A stretch of 64,000 nt of DNA from Vibrio splendidus. Lineage in GTDB: Bacteria > Pseudomonadota > Gammaproteobacteria > Enterobacterales > Vibrionaceae. Below, in pieces: positions 21,409 to 32,166 of the stretch (the first letter of the stretch is position 1; each line of letters starts with the position of its first letter). A model generated the notes under the pieces. It was not told where the DNA came from, searched no databases, and was given only the letters and a program-made list of their open reading frames with translations. Both the position numbers and the translations under genes were made by a program. Where the stretch lies: positions 186,001-250,000 of the forward strand of contig NZ_MCUN01000001.1 of NCBI RefSeq assembly GCF_002873455.1, in the 5' to 3' direction.

Positions 21409-21469
21409 TGAATGTTTCATATTTTATCGTTTGCGGTCACAATTTTAGACTGACTAGAAATTACTCGCA

Positions 21470-21499
21470 ATAAAATTCACCCGGAAATCCGGGTGAATT
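21470..21499 (-). terminator. Terminator of torD (minus strand)
   Basis: A perfect 11-bp stem, AATTCACCCGG with CCGGGTGAATT around AAAT, is followed on the minus strand by a short T-rich run. It lies 43 bases beyond the torD stop. Confidence 0.82.
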
Positions 21500-21541
21500 G
21501 TCACATTCTTTTGAATTTATTTAACGAGTCATCCAATAAGC

Positions 21542-22189
21542 TTATTCACCAGCGAGGTATTGGGTGTCCAATTTGCAGAATGCGAGCAGAAAGGATGAGA
21601 CTGAAGCGTAGAAACCGAATTCGTCAACGTCATGACATTTAACGTCGAACTTTGGTACCCAAGTAAGAAGGTGTTGTTCGATAAATTGCTGTTGAACAAT
21701 GAACGATTTTTCTAGATCTTCCTCAAGCTCAGTTTCATTAGAACGGATGATCAAGTTACCAAGGAAATCGAGTTCGATAGCGATGTGGTCAGCTGGCTCT
21801 TTAAGATCTTGGTTCACCACTAAGTTGTGCTTAGCCATGATCTCTTCCATATCTTTTGCTGGCTTATCATTCAACAGACCAGTCTCACCGATATACATAG
21901 AAGCGTAAGGAAGTGCGCCATGCTTATCTGTTTTTAAAAATAAGTCACAGAAGTCAGCAGACAATTCTAGTTGAGCATCTTCACGTGTTTGTAGGCGGTT
22001 TAGCGCATCCACTAAGCTATCGATCGCTGGCTTGAGTGTTTCATTTTCGCCTAAACCAGTTAGGAAAGAACGAATTTCAACAGAGTGGTAGTGATCGAGT
22101 TCTTCTTGAGTGAGCTCTTTAGCGAATAAGCTTGATAGCCACCAGTATATTTCTGCTCTTTGCTCGTTGAACGCTTTCGTATCTTTCAT
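21542..22189 (-). CDS. torD: TorD, TMAO reductase chaperone
   Basis: 215-residue all-helical chaperone of the TorD/NarJ family. It protects apo-TorA and helps molybdenum-cofactor insertion before Tat export. Family features are the N-terminal [17 protein letters not shown], the central [29 protein letters not shown] in part, and [17 protein letters not shown]. The torCA structural genes are not in the window, but the divergently encoded torR is 285 bases away. The alternative, a chaperone for another DMSO-reductase-family enzyme, is less likely given torR. Confidence 0.88.
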   Translation of the reverse strand: MKDTKAFNEQRAEIYWWLSSLFAKELTQEELDHYHSVEIRSFLTGLGENETLKPAIDSLVDALNRLQTREDAQLELSADFCDLFLKTDKHGALPYASMYIGETGLLNDKPAKDMEEIMAKHNLVVNQDLKEPADHIAIELDFLGNLIIRSNETELEEDLEKSFIVQQQFIEQHLLTWVPKFDVKCHDVDEFGFYASVSSFLLAFCKLDTQYLAGE

Positions 22190-22474
22190 TTCTTAGATCC
22201 TGATTTAGTCTTGTGGTGTTACTTATATGCATCTTGAAGTCACTTGGACATAAGCACACCAAGTCTGAATAACAAGGTTATTTGCGAAACGCAAAGTTAC
22301 TCGTTAGTAGTAATGTCTATATTGAATTGCGATGGACGATAAATAGCAAGGTTTAAGATTGTCTTGTATCAAAAAACATCCATGTTTCTGGCTTTTATCT
22401 TGTGTACCACTAGAATTGTTACGAGTTATGAATAGAATAGTCACTGAAACTATTAAATAAGAAAAGTGGTGTAG

Positions 22475-23188
22475 ATGAGCTATCACGTATTAGTCGTAGA
22501 AGATGATGTGGTAACCCGCAGTAAACTGGTTGGATACTTCCAGAACGAAGGTTACACCGTAAGCGAAGCTGAAAGCGGCGCTCAAATGAGAAACGTGTTA
22601 GAAGAAAACAACGTTGATCTCATTATGCTGGACATCAACTTACCAGGCGAAGATGGATTGATGCTAACTCGCGAATTACGCAGTCAATCAGACATTGGAA
22701 TTATTTTAGTTACTGGACGCACGGATAGCATCGACAAAATCGTTGGCCTTGAAATGGGCGCTGACGATTACGTTACTAAACCCTTCGAACTTCGCGAGTT
22801 ATTGGTTCGAGTTAAAAACTTACTTTGGCGTATTGCTGCTGCTCGTAAAACAGCGACGGGAGTGGTGGAACAAGCAGAAGATGAGTCTGTTGTTCGTTTT
22901 GGTGAGTGGACGTTTGATATTCCTCGCCGAGCGCTAAGCAAAAATGGTGAGCCGGTTAAACTGACTAAGGCTGAGTATGAGTTGCTAGTCGCACTCTCTT
23001 CTTACCCCAACCAAGTATTAAGTCGCGAACGTATTTTGAACATGATTAGCCACCGTGTGGATGCGCCTAATGATCGCACTATCGACGTGTTAATTCGCCG
23101 TATGCGTGCGAAGATGGAATTTGACCCTAAGAATCCACAAATATTTGTAACGGTTCACGGTGAAGGTTATATGTTCGCTGGTGACTGA
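22475..23188 (+). CDS. torR: TorR, response regulator
   Basis: OmpR/PhoB-type two-component regulator of TMAO respiration, 237 residues. The receiver domain has the acidic pair ED at 9-10, the phosphorylated aspartate at residue 53 in LIMLDINLPGEDG, and the conserved lysine in YVTKPFEL. A winged-helix domain follows from about 140 (FDIPRRALSKNGEPVKLTKAEYELL in part, then RTIDVLIRRMRAKME). ArcA is the closest paralogue and cannot be fully excluded by sequence alone, but the divergent torD supports TorR. The cognate sensor TorS and periplasmic TorT are not beside it. Its start lacks a strong Shine-Dalgarno (AAAAGTGGTGTAG). Confidence 0.87.
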   Translation: MSYHVLVVEDDVVTRSKLVGYFQNEGYTVSEAESGAQMRNVLEENNVDLIMLDINLPGEDGLMLTRELRSQSDIGIILVTGRTDSIDKIVGLEMGADDYVTKPFELRELLVRVKNLLWRIAAARKTATGVVEQAEDESVVRFGEWTFDIPRRALSKNGEPVKLTKAEYELLVALSSYPNQVLSRERILNMISHRVDAPNDRTIDVLIRRMRAKMEFDPKNPQIFVTVHGEGYMFAGD

Positions 23189-23220
23189 TTCCCTTAGGGA
23201 GCTACAACAAGTTGAACTAA

Positions 23221-23255
23221 AAAAGCCGAGACATCATTGATGTCTCGGCTTTTTA
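23221..23255. terminator. Bidirectional terminator, torR / elyC
   Basis: A near-perfect hairpin, AAAAGCCGAGACATCA with TGATGTCTCGGCTTTT, is flanked by A and T runs and lies between two convergent genes. Confidence 0.92.
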
Positions 23256-23350
23256 TTATTTGGTGTTTTTACAGTTAATGAATTGAACACCTGCAACTTG
23301 CTAGGTTACTCAGTTTTACTTACTCGGCAGAGTTACTGATTCGCTTGCAT

Positions 23351-24229
23351 TTATTGAGGCTGCGCCGCAGAAATACCACCGTCACCGTCACCGTCACCGT
23401 CACCGTCACCTTCAACTAAGCGAGAAGTTTCAGGAACAACAATTGGTTCTTCAATATTGTCAGCACTGGTATCTAGCCAATCTCGCAGGCTTTGCCACAT
23501 CAACCCCATAGTTTCGTGCCAGTAACGCTCAGTCTGCTCAAGATAAAGAGCTTTCGGCATGTACTTATTCCAAGGTTCAACAATGCCTTCTTGTGCAAGG
23601 TAGTTGGTTGGGGCTGGTAATGGCTTCATACCAGCTGCATGGAATTCATTCAATGCACGAGTCATATGGCTAGCGGAAGTTACCAGTATCATTCTTTTAT
23701 TTTTAACGAACGCAGCGGCTTGGCGGGCTTCTTCCCACGTGTCTTTTGCTGTTTCAAGCAGAATGATATCGGGTTTTGCGACACCTAGTGCTAACGCAAC
23801 TTTTGCCATCATTCTAGCGTTGCTCACTTCAGTGCCTGCGCCATAGCCAGACAAAATGAGTTTTGCACCAGGATAAAGACGTAGAATACGAATTCCTTCA
23901 CTTAAACGCATCAGGCCGGTGCGGCTAAGCTCTGATGTGGGTGGGATTTGGTCGTCGACGACGTGACCACTTCCGAGAACCATCACGTAATCTACGTTTT
24001 CGTCGACGGGTAAAAAAGCGGTGTGTTGCCTTTCCATTGGCATTAAAAGTTGACTAGAAACTGGCTGGAAAGCGATTAAGAAAATACCACAGAGGGCTGA
24101 AAGGGTAATTAGGCAACCCGTCTTCCTTTTGGTAGTAAACATCACTAGGGCTAAACCCAGAAAAGCGAGGATTAACATTGCTGGCAGTGGCATCAGTAAC
24201 GAAGACACTACTTTTTTCAGCTCAAACAT
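23351..24229 (-). CDS. elyC: ElyC, envelope biogenesis factor
   Basis: 292-residue DUF218 (SanA/YdcF/ElyC) membrane protein. In E. coli ElyC is needed for peptidoglycan synthesis at low temperature. Two N-terminal membrane segments (residues about 9-28 and 37-56) are followed by a periplasmic DUF218 domain: DYVMVLGSGHVVDD, LSEGIRILRLYPGAKLILSGYG and LVTSASHMTRALNEFHAAGM. The start at 24229 (MFELKKVVSSLLMPLPAM) aligns with E. coli ElyC. The longer frame adds 33 unrelated residues. The tail is unusual: it carries a Gly-Asp repeat from a DNA hexamer repeat. It is divergent from cmoM, and the elyC-cmoM-mukFEB order matches E. coli. Confidence 0.88.
   Translation of the reverse strand: MFELKKVVSSLLMPLPAMLILAFLGLALVMFTTKRKTGCLITLSALCGIFLIAFQPVSSQLLMPMERQHTAFLPVDENVDYVMVLGSGHVVDDQIPPTSELSRTGLMRLSEGIRILRLYPGAKLILSGYGAGTEVSNARMMAKVALALGVAKPDIILLETAKDTWEEARQAAAFVKNKRMILVTSASHMTRALNEFHAAGMKPLPAPTNYLAQEGIVEPWNKYMPKALYLEQTERYWHETMGLMWQSLRDWLDTSADNIEEPIVVPETSRLVEGDGDGDGDGDGGISAAQPQ
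23381..23410. repeat. Hexanucleotide repeat GTCACC x5 inside elyC
   Basis: Five perfect GTCACC units encode five Gly-Asp dipeptides on the minus strand, about 10 codons before the elyC stop. Unit length is two codons, so copy change alters length but not frame. Confidence 0.95.
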
Positions 24230-24344
24230 ATCCGAATAGTCCGAAAAAACATCACTTAGTAGTAAAAAGAGACATCGCCTCTTTATTCCTGAAATTCCTG
24301 TGACAGAATAGCAGGCACGATAGGACATAATAACTCAAGTAGCC

Positions 24345-25130
24345 GTGACTGAAGACCGTAATTTCGACGATATTGCCCACAAATTTGCAAAAAATATTTA
24401 CGGCTCTGACAAAGGAGAGATCCGTCAGATCATCGTATGGGAAGATTTAGAACAAGCTTTGAGAAAATTTGAGCAATCAGCTTCGCCGCTGCATGTGCTT
24501 GATGCCGGAGGTGGCCTTGCGCAGATGTCGCAAAAAATTGCGTCGCTTGGGCATAGAGTTTCTCTGTGTGACCTCTCTTCTGAAATGCTGAAGCTAGCAG
24601 AACAAAGCATCAGCGAGGCGGGTTTACTAGAACAGTATCGTTTTATCCATTCTCCAGTTCAGAATGTGGCGGAACATCTCGATGAGAAAGTCGATTTTGT
24701 GATGTTTCATGCTGTGATGGAGTGGTTAGCGAACCCTAAAGAGGCGCTTGATTTATTGTTGGAACAAGTAAAACCCGGTGGCGTTGCCTCGATAATGTTT
24801 TACAACCACCACGGATTAGTCCTGAAAAATGTGATTTGTGGCAACATTCCTCATGTATTGAATGGGATGCCACATCGAAAACGGTTTAAGCTGCAACCAC
24901 AAAAAGGCTTAAAGCCTGAAGAGGTTTATCAATGGATAGAAGACGCTGGTCTAGAAATCTGTGGTAAATCAGGCATTCGCTCTTTTAGTGACTACATAGG
25001 TAATATGGAGTACATGGGCGATTACCAATTTGAAGATGTATTGGAACTAGAAAAACAGCTATGTCGCCAAGAGCCATATCTGTCGCTAGGCCGTTATATT
25101 CACGTTTGGGCTCAAAAACCTGCGCAATAA
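24345..25130 (+). CDS. cmoM: CmoM, tRNA cmo5U34 carboxyl methyltransferase
   Basis: SAM-dependent methyltransferase (formerly SmtA) that methylates the carboxyl of 5-carboxymethoxyuridine at tRNA position 34 to give mcmo5U. 261 residues, matching E. coli CmoM throughout: RNFDDIAHKFAKNIYGSDKGEIRQ in part, the SAM-binding LDAGGGLAQM, LCDLSSEML, FHAVMEWL, and the C-terminal QEPYLSLGRYIHVWA. The start is GTG at 24345, fixed by the conserved MTEDRNFDD; no clear Shine-Dalgarno is seen. It is followed by mukF after 125 bases, as in E. coli. CmoA and CmoB, which make its substrate, are encoded at 40-41.8 kb. Confidence 0.94.
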   Translation: MTEDRNFDDIAHKFAKNIYGSDKGEIRQIIVWEDLEQALRKFEQSASPLHVLDAGGGLAQMSQKIASLGHRVSLCDLSSEMLKLAEQSISEAGLLEQYRFIHSPVQNVAEHLDEKVDFVMFHAVMEWLANPKEALDLLLEQVKPGGVASIMFYNHHGLVLKNVICGNIPHVLNGMPHRKRFKLQPQKGLKPEEVYQWIEDAGLEICGKSGIRSFSDYIGNMEYMGDYQFEDVLELEKQLCRQEPYLSLGRYIHVWAQKPAQ

Positions 25131-25255
25131 CAGCGGTGAATGTGGTAAAAGAAGCCACAACATGCGCTATGCAATCGTAACAAGCCCGCGTCATAAAGAA
25201 ATAGGCGTCATATCTAATACGTTCGATATGACGAAGAACAGTAACAGGAACCACA

Positions 25256-26593
25256 ATGAGTGAAATGACTCAAACTGCCGAAGAGCAGCCAATTGATGAG
25301 TTGGTGGGCTGGGTCAAGCAGCATGATTTTTCATTAAACTTGCCACCAGAACGCTTAGCCTTTTTGATTGCTATCGCAGTACTAAGCAATGAAAGGTTCG
25401 ATGAAGAGTTAGGCGAAGGTGAACTGCACGATGCATTTACCATTGTCACTCGACTGTTTGAAGATACTGGCGAAGCGTCTGCGTTTCGTGCCAACAATGC
25501 TATCAATGAGCTAGTTAAACAGAAGTTGATCAGCCGTTTTACTAGTGAAATTACTGATGGTGCGAGCATCTACCGCTTATCACCGTTGGCCGTTGGTATC
25601 TCAGATTATTATTTACGCCACCGTCAATTCTCTAAGTTAAAATTGTCGATTCAACTTTCGATGGTTGCAGATGAGATGGCTAAAGCGATTGAAGCTGCGC
25701 AAAAAGGCGGAACACCTGGTCACTGGCAAAAGAACGTTTATGGCGTTTTGAAATACTCAGTGGGTGAGATCTTCGATCAGATCGATTTAAACCAGCGTGT
25801 GATGGACGAGCAGCAACAAACCGTCAAACAGCAAATCGCTGATCTGCTTAATAAAGATTGGCGAGAAGCGATCAATAACTGTGAATCTTTGCTATCGGAA
25901 ACCTCCGCCACGCTAAAAGAATTGCAAGACACCTTGCAAGCGGCTGGTGACGAACTGCAAACACAAATCCTCGATATTCAAGAAATTGTGTACGGTGATG
26001 ATGAACTGGAGTTTGTTGGCGAAACCTTATTTGGTTTGCAAATGAAACTTGATCGAATCACAAGTTGGGGCCAACAAGCGATCGACTTATGGATCGGTTA
26101 TGACCGCCATGTACATAAATTTATCCGTACCGCGATTGATATGGATAAAAACCGTGCCTTTAGCCAACGCTTGCGTCAGTCGGTCACTGACTACTTTGAT
26201 GCGCCTTGGCTGCTGACGTATGCCGATGCTGACAAGCTGACCGATCTTCGTGACGAAGCCTTGGTGCTCCGTGATGATGAGGTGATGGGGCAAGCGCCAA
26301 TCGACGTAGAGTACGAAGAATTCGAGCAAGTGAACGACCTGCTTTCAGACCGAATAGCAGAGATGTTAAAAGCTCACAAACAGCAAGGTGCGCCAATTGA
26401 TCTTGGTCTTGTGTTACGCGATTACCTCGCAGCACACCCTCGCACACACCATTTTGATTTAGCCAGAATTGTTGTCGACCAAGCCGTGCGCTTAGGTTAC
26501 TCAGCGTCTGACTATCAGGCTATTCAGCCAGATTGGCAGGCAATCAACGATTTCGGTGCAAAGGTACAAGCAAATGTCATTAACAAGTACTGA
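25256..26593 (+). CDS. mukF: MukF, kleisin of the MukBEF condensin
   Basis: 445-residue kleisin that bridges the MukB heads and binds MukE. The N-terminal winged-helix domain ([23 protein letters not shown] in part) mediates dimerisation, a helical middle region follows (residues about 125-330), and the C-terminal winged helix contacts the MukB head. E. coli MukF is 440 residues. AGGAACCACA precedes the ATG. It overlaps mukE by 20 bases, and mukE overlaps mukB by 4, so the three are one coupled operon, which keeps complex stoichiometry. Confidence 0.96.
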   Translation: MSEMTQTAEEQPIDELVGWVKQHDFSLNLPPERLAFLIAIAVLSNERFDEELGEGELHDAFTIVTRLFEDTGEASAFRANNAINELVKQKLISRFTSEITDGASIYRLSPLAVGISDYYLRHRQFSKLKLSIQLSMVADEMAKAIEAAQKGGTPGHWQKNVYGVLKYSVGEIFDQIDLNQRVMDEQQQTVKQQIADLLNKDWREAINNCESLLSETSATLKELQDTLQAAGDELQTQILDIQEIVYGDDELEFVGETLFGLQMKLDRITSWGQQAIDLWIGYDRHVHKFIRTAIDMDKNRAFSQRLRQSVTDYFDAPWLLTYADADKLTDLRDEALVLRDDEVMGQAPIDVEYEEFEQVNDLLSDRIAEMLKAHKQQGAPIDLGLVLRDYLAAHPRTHHFDLARIVVDQAVRLGYSASDYQAIQPDWQAINDFGAKVQANVINKY

Positions 26594-27374
26594 TGATTAC
26601 ATGCCAGAGAAACTGGTAAAAGCGATAGCGAACCCGTTGTTTCCTGCGCTAGACAGCATGCTGCGCTCAGGTAAGCATGTTTCAACAGAAGACCTAGACA
26701 ACCACGCGTTGCTTTCTGATTTCGAAGTTGAGCTTCAGCATTTTTATCAACGCTACAACACGGAACTCGTGAAAGCGCCGGAAGGTTTCTTCTACCTGCG
26801 TCCGCGTTCTACGTCTCTGATTGGTCGTAGTGTGTTGTCTGAGCTAGACATGCTTGTTGGCAAGGTATTGTGTTTCTTATACCTAAGCCCAGAGCGTTTA
26901 GCCCACGAAGGTATTTTTACCAATCAAGAGCTATTTGATGAGTTGATTTCGCTAGCGGATGAGAAAAAACTCATGAAACTGGCGACCAACCGAGCTTCGG
27001 GTTCTGACTTGGATAAAGAAAAGCTCTTTGAAAAAGTACGCACATCTTTACGTCGTTTACGTCGTATCGGCATGCTGATTGCGATTGGTGAAACGGGCAA
27101 GTTTCGAATCAGTGAAGCGGTATTCCGTTTTGGTGCTGATGTTCGTGTTGGCGATGACATGAAAGAAGCTCAGTTACGTCTTATCCGTGATGGTGAAGCC
27201 GTGGTTCACACACAAGAGCCAAACCAAGGCAGCTTGCTAAATGAAGAGCAAGCAGAAGCTGTATCTGAACTAGACGTAGACGAAAACGGTCAGCAAGACA
27301 TTTTTAACGATCAAGCCGGCTTTGATGATGAATCAAACCTTGGCGAACAGAACAAAGTAGAAGGTGATGCATGA
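26574..27374 (+). CDS. mukE: MukE, condensin subunit
   Basis: 266 residues from the start at 26574 ([14 protein letters not shown]), which has AAAGG upstream; an ATG 18 bases earlier is less likely. It is a winged-helix protein that binds MukF and tunes MukB ATPase. Highly conserved blocks are [35 protein letters not shown] in part, [20 protein letters not shown] and FRFGADVR. An acidic, low-complexity tail (residues about 215-266) is longer than in E. coli (234 residues total there). Confidence 0.95.
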   Translation: MSLTSTDDYMPEKLVKAIANPLFPALDSMLRSGKHVSTEDLDNHALLSDFEVELQHFYQRYNTELVKAPEGFFYLRPRSTSLIGRSVLSELDMLVGKVLCFLYLSPERLAHEGIFTNQELFDELISLADEKKLMKLATNRASGSDLDKEKLFEKVRTSLRRLRRIGMLIAIGETGKFRISEAVFRFGADVRVGDDMKEAQLRLIRDGEAVVHTQEPNQGSLLNEEQAEAVSELDVDENGQQDIFNDQAGFDDESNLGEQNKVEGDA

Positions 27375-30300
27375 TTGAAAGAGGTAAGTATCAATCATTA
27401 ACCATGATCAACTGGAACGGCTTCTTTGCGCGTACTTTTGATATTGATGGATTGGTTACAACGCTTTCTGGCGGTAACGGTGCGGGTAAGTCGACCACAA
27501 TGGCGGCATTCATCACGGCGTTAATCCCTGACCAAAGCCTTCTGCATTTCCGTAACACCACGGAAGCGGGTAGCTCACAGTCATCTCGTGATAAAGGCCT
27601 TTACGGTAAACTTCAACCTGGCGCATGTTACGCCGCGCTAGATGTGGTGAACTCTCGTAATCAACGCTTACTGTTTGCAGTAAAACTGCAGCAAGTAGCG
27701 GGTCGTGATAAGAAAGTCGACATCAAACCGTTTGTGATTCAAGGCCTTCCAAGCCATGTCAAGCCAACGGATGTATTGATTCAGAACGTTTCAGACAGTC
27801 ACGCACGTGTATGTCAACTGAACGACGTGAAAGCGGCGGTTGCACAATATGAAGGCGCGCATTTTAAAGCGTTTTCTTCGATTGTAGATTACCATTCACA
27901 AATGTTTGAATACGGCGTAGTACCGAAGAAACTGCGTAACAGCAGCGATCGTTCTAAGTTCTATCGTTTGATTGAAGCATCGCTTTACGGTGGTATTTCT
28001 AGTGCAATTACACGTTCTCTGCGTGACTACCTTCTGCCTCAAAATGGTGGTGTGAAGAAAGCGTTCCAAGACATGGAATCAGCACTTCGCGAAAACCGCA
28101 TGACACTTGAAGCGATCAAAACGACTCAGTCGGATCGTGACTTGTTCAAACACTTGATCACAGAATCGACCAATTACGTGGCAGCTGACTACATGCGCCA
28201 TGCGAATGATCGCCGTAATAAGCTTGATCAAACCATGAAGTTCCGTGGCGAATTGTTTGGTTCGCGTGAAACCTTGCTTAATCAAAACAACCTGTTGAAT
28301 CAAGTTCAAGAAGAGTTGGAGCAATTGGTTGATCAAGAATCTGCACTTGAGCAAGATTATCAAGCGGCTTCGGATCATCTTCAGTTGGTTCAAACTGCAC
28401 TTCGTCAGCAAGAGAAAATTGCTCGCTACAGTGAAGATCTAGAAGAGCTTAACGAGCGTCTAGAAGAACAGATGATGGTGGTTGAAGAAGCTCAAGAACG
28501 AGTACTTCTTGCTGAAGAGCAGGCAACCATTACTGAAGAAGAAGTGGATAGCCTAAAAACTCAGCTTGCTGACTACCAACAAGCGTTGGATGTTCAGCAG
28601 ACTCGTGCACTTCAATACCAACAAGCCGTTCAAGCGTTAGAAAAAACTAAGCAGTTGCTGGGTGATGACTCTATTACCGCAGAAAGCGCATTAACTCTGG
28701 TTTCTGAGCTAAAAGCACAAGAAGAATCAAGCACTCAAACGCTACTGTCGACTAAACACAAGCTAGACATGTCTTCTGCTGCGTCTGCGCAGTTCGACAA
28801 AGCGCTAGCTCTTGTTAAAAGCATTGTTGGCGATGTTGAGCGTAAAGACGCTTCTCACAGCGCTAAACAAGCGTTAGAGAAAGGCCGTAGCGCAAAACAT
28901 GTTGTTGAAAACGAACAGCAATGGCGTGCACAGCACCGCGATATGGCTCGTGATGTAGCGCAGCAGCGTCAAGCTAAAGAGCTTGCAACCGAATACCAAA
29001 AGCAACACAACGTGTTACTCTCGGATGAAGCGATCTTTGATGAAGAACGCGAACGTCATGCTATGCAGATCGAGTCTCTTGAGTACGCTCAAGAAGAACT
29101 GCGTGAAGCGAAGAGTGAGCAACGTCGTGTGCAACAAAACCACGATCAAGAGATCCAAAAACTTGAGTCAATTGCTCCTGCATGGATTACAGCGAACGAT
29201 GCCCTTGAAGCACTAAGAGATCAAACAAACGCTGAGCTAGAAGATAGCCAAGCGGTGATGACTCAAATGCAACAAGTGCTGGAAGACGAAAAGTCTCAAT
29301 CAGTCGCTAAAGATCAATTGGCGACTCGTCGTGCGCAACTTGAGCAAGAGATTGAACGTTTAGCGTCTCCGGGCGGTTCTAATGATCCTCGTTTGAAAGG
29401 TCTAGCGGATACCCTTGGTGGTGTGCTGCTTTCTGAGATCTACGATGATATTACCATTGGTGATGCGCCATATTTCAGTGCGATGTATGGCCCTGCTCGT
29501 CACGCGATTGTCGTCTCTGACCTGGATGGTATCAAAGAGAAGCTGGTGGATCTTGAAGATTGTCCAGATGACCTTTACATCCTTGAAGGCGATGTCGATG
29601 CGTTTGATGATAGCTCATTCAATGCTGATGAGTTAGAGGGCGCAGTCTGTGTTCAGCTAAACGATCGCCAAATGCGTTATTCTCGTTTCCCTGAGATCCC
29701 ACTGTTTGGCCGTGCGGCTCGTGAACAACGATTAGAGAAATTGCGTGAAGAGCGTGATGTTGTGGTTGAGAATCACGCGAAAGCAGCATTCGATTCACAG
29801 AAACTGAATCGCCTATACCAAGCATTCAATAGCTTTGTTGCTAAGCACCTACACGTTGCATTCAATGCAGACCCTGAACAGGCGTTAGTGTCTATTCGTG
29901 ACAAGCGTAACCAGATTGTACGTTCTTTGGCTGAATTAAACTCTAAAGAGCAACAACAACGTAGCCAGCTTCTACAAAGCAAGCAGGCAATTGGTGCGCT
30001 AGACAAATTAGCACCAATGGTTCGTATTTTAGAAGACGAAACATTGGTTGAACGTCTTGCTGAATTGGAAGCGCAACTAGAGCGCTTGAGTGAAGCGAAG
30101 TCGTACTTGAACAACCATGGTAAAGCATTGGCTTCGCTAGAGCAGATCGTTTCAGCACTCGACGCTGACCCTGAACAGTTCGAGGCACTAGAAGCGCAAT
30201 ACCAACAAGCCGACCAAGCTCTACAAAGCTTGAAAGGCAAAGTGTTTGCTCTGTCTGACTTAATCGAACGTCGTCACTACTTTGCTTACGCGGATTCTGT

Positions 30301-31831
30301 TGATCTTCTAAACAAGAGCAGCGAACTGAGCGAGCAATTGAAAGCGAAGTTGGTTCAAGCAGAACAAGCAAGAACCAAAGGCCGTGATGGCTTGAAGCAA
30401 GCTCGCGAACAGATGAACCAGTACAACCAAGTATTGGCAGCACTGAAGAGCTCACATCAAGCGAAACAAGAAACGGTTCAAGAGTTTAAACAAGAGCTTC
30501 AAGAGTTTGGCGTAAATGCAGATGAAGGCGCTGAAGAACGTGCTGTACGTCGTCGTGATGAATTGCATGAGCGTTTGCACACTTCACGTGGTCGTAAGAG
30601 TGAATACGAGCGTACCATTACGTCGACTGAACTTGAGATGAAAGCACTGGCTAAGCGTCTTAAGAAAGTACAGAAAGAGTACACCGAGCTTCGAACCTTC
30701 GTTGTTGCAGCGAAAGCGGGTTGGTGTTCAGTACTTCGTTTAGCGCGTGAGAATGATGTTGAACGTCGTCTGCATAAACGTGAGTTGGCTTACCTAACGG
30801 CAGGCGAGCTTCGCTCTATGTCGGATAAATCACTGGGTGCACTGCGTTTGGCTGTGTCTGACAATGAAGACCTACGTGATTCGCTGCGTCTATCTGAAGA
30901 CAACGCGCATCCAGAGCGTAAAGTTCTGTTCTACATTGCGGTTTACCAACACCTTCGTGAGCGCATTCGCCAAGACATCATTCATACGGATGATCCGGTT
31001 GAAGCAATCGAAGAGATGGAAGTTGAGCTAGCTCGACTAACAGAAGAACTGACGCAGCGTGAAAACCGCTTAGCGATCAGCTCTGAGTCAGTAGCAAGCA
31101 TCATCAAGAAAACGATTCAGCGTGAGCAGAACCGTATTCGTATGCTGAACCAAGGTCTGTCGAACATCTACTTTGGTCAGGTTAAGGGCGTGCGTTTGAA
31201 CGTTAAGATCCGTGAAAGCCACGAGATCTTGCTATCAGGGCTAGCGACTCAACAAGAGCAGCATAAAGACTTGTTTGAATCAACGCGCTTTACCTTCTCA
31301 GAAGCGATGGCGAAGTTGTTCCAACGAGTGAACCCGCATATCGATATGGGTCAACGTTCTCCGCAAGTTCTTGGTGAAGAGCTACTGGATTACCGTAACT
31401 ACCTAGAGCTGAGTGTTGAAGTTAACCGTGGTTCAGATGGTTGGTTGCAAGCGGAATCGGGCGCACTGTCTACGGGTGAGGCGATCGGTACGGGTCAGTC
31501 AATCCTATTGATGGTTATTCAGAGCTGGGAAGAAGAATCTCGTCGACTTCGTAGTAAAGATATCGTTCCATGTCGTTTGTTGTTCCTTGATGAAGCAGCA
31601 CGTTTGGATTCTAAGTCGATCTCTACGCTGTTTGAACTGTGTGACCGCTTAGGCATGCAACTTCTGATTGCAGCACCTGAAAATATTAGCCCAGAGAAAG
31701 GTACAACCTACAAACTGGTTCGTAAGGTCTTTAAAGACCACGAACACGTTCATGTAGTTGGCTTGCGTGGTTTTGCTCAAAATAAACCAGTATCTCCAGT
31801 TCAAGAGCTTATCGAAGAAACTGAGCAATAA
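27371..31831 (+). CDS. mukB: MukB, SMC-like condensin ATPase
   Basis: 1486 residues, exactly the E. coli length. Chromosome-organising ATPase: the N-terminal head has Walker [12 protein letters not shown] (33-43), long coiled-coil arms flank a central hinge (residues about 645-780), and the C-terminal head has the signature [12 protein letters not shown] and Walker [13 protein letters not shown]. MukB dimers load with MukE and MukF on DNA and interact with topoisomerase IV. The start ATGA overlaps the mukE stop. Just past its stop lie imperfect 20-bp tandem repeats and a terminator. Confidence 0.98.
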   Translation: MIERGKYQSLTMINWNGFFARTFDIDGLVTTLSGGNGAGKSTTMAAFITALIPDQSLLHFRNTTEAGSSQSSRDKGLYGKLQPGACYAALDVVNSRNQRLLFAVKLQQVAGRDKKVDIKPFVIQGLPSHVKPTDVLIQNVSDSHARVCQLNDVKAAVAQYEGAHFKAFSSIVDYHSQMFEYGVVPKKLRNSSDRSKFYRLIEASLYGGISSAITRSLRDYLLPQNGGVKKAFQDMESALRENRMTLEAIKTTQSDRDLFKHLITESTNYVAADYMRHANDRRNKLDQTMKFRGELFGSRETLLNQNNLLNQVQEELEQLVDQESALEQDYQAASDHLQLVQTALRQQEKIARYSEDLEELNERLEEQMMVVEEAQERVLLAEEQATITEEEVDSLKTQLADYQQALDVQQTRALQYQQAVQALEKTKQLLGDDSITAESALTLVSELKAQEESSTQTLLSTKHKLDMSSAASAQFDKALALVKSIVGDVERKDASHSAKQALEKGRSAKHVVENEQQWRAQHRDMARDVAQQRQAKELATEYQKQHNVLLSDEAIFDEERERHAMQIESLEYAQEELREAKSEQRRVQQNHDQEIQKLESIAPAWITANDALEALRDQTNAELEDSQAVMTQMQQVLEDEKSQSVAKDQLATRRAQLEQEIERLASPGGSNDPRLKGLADTLGGVLLSEIYDDITIGDAPYFSAMYGPARHAIVVSDLDGIKEKLVDLEDCPDDLYILEGDVDAFDDSSFNADELEGAVCVQLNDRQMRYSRFPEIPLFGRAAREQRLEKLREERDVVVENHAKAAFDSQKLNRLYQAFNSFVAKHLHVAFNADPEQALVSIRDKRNQIVRSLAELNSKEQQQRSQLLQSKQAIGALDKLAPMVRILEDETLVERLAELEAQLERLSEAKSYLNNHGKALASLEQIVSALDADPEQFEALEAQYQQADQALQSLKGKVFALSDLIERRHYFAYADSVDLLNKSSELSEQLKAKLVQAEQARTKGRDGLKQAREQMNQYNQVLAALKSSHQAKQETVQEFKQELQEFGVNADEGAEERAVRRRDELHERLHTSRGRKSEYERTITSTELEMKALAKRLKKVQKEYTELRTFVVAAKAGWCSVLRLARENDVERRLHKRELAYLTAGELRSMSDKSLGALRLAVSDNEDLRDSLRLSEDNAHPERKVLFYIAVYQHLRERIRQDIIHTDDPVEAIEEMEVELARLTEELTQRENRLAISSESVASIIKKTIQREQNRIRMLNQGLSNIYFGQVKGVRLNVKIRESHEILLSGLATQQEQHKDLFESTRFTFSEAMAKLFQRVNPHIDMGQRSPQVLGEELLDYRNYLELSVEVNRGSDGWLQAESGALSTGEAIGTGQSILLMVIQSWEEESRRLRSKDIVPCRLLFLDEAARLDSKSISTLFELCDRLGMQLLIAAPENISPEKGTTYKLVRKVFKDHEHVHVVGLRGFAQNKPVSPVQELIEETEQ

Positions 31832-31881
31832 CTTTGATAGCCGAGCAATAACCTTGATAGCTGAGCTATAAGCTCGAAAGC
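31822..31881. repeat. Imperfect 20-bp tandem repeat at the end of mukB (3 copies)
   Basis: Units at 31822-31841, 31842-31861 and 31862-31881 share the pattern CYGAGCAATAACYTTGATAG. The first two differ at 2 positions and the third at about 5. The first unit contains the mukB stop, so a local duplication copied the gene end. Confidence 0.8.
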
Positions 31882-31900
31882 GACTCAATGATATTTATTC

Positions 31901-31927
31901 AAAGCCCCTAATCATTAGGGGCTTTTT
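31901..31927 (+). terminator. Terminator of mukFEB
   Basis: A perfect 11-bp stem, AAAGCCCCTAA with TTAGGGGCTTT around TCA, is followed by T residues. Confidence 0.92.
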
Positions 31928-32166
31928 CGTATCTCGAATCTAATTTTCTGCATTCAAACTCTTCATCCAATCCACTCTCATAGTTACTGATAAGACCACT
32001 CATACCTTATGGTTATTATCAGTGGAACTTGTTTGAGGTCACACGCACAAAACCACAAATAATGTATGGTAATGACATAGATTTAATAATATTAATAATA
32101 TTGTATTACTTGAATTTTTAATTATTGATAACTCGCGTGTGCGAAAGGTAAAGGTAGGACTTAGGT
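31928..32166 (+). other. Upstream region of the formate dehydrogenase gene
   Basis: With the repeat and terminator, this completes a 335-base gap after mukB. It is very AT-rich, including a duplicated TTAATAATA block (32083-32102), and must hold the promoter of the next gene. No FNR-type palindrome was found here. Confidence 0.45.

Noticed and set aside
21421-21440. PurR-box half site (CGTTTGC) upstream of purR
   Set aside because: Only one half resembles the 16-bp PurR palindrome; the other half does not match, so I do not call an operator.
29773-30455. Minus-strand open frames opposite mukB
   Set aside because: Shadow frames of a well-supported 1486-residue gene; no initiation signals or family features.
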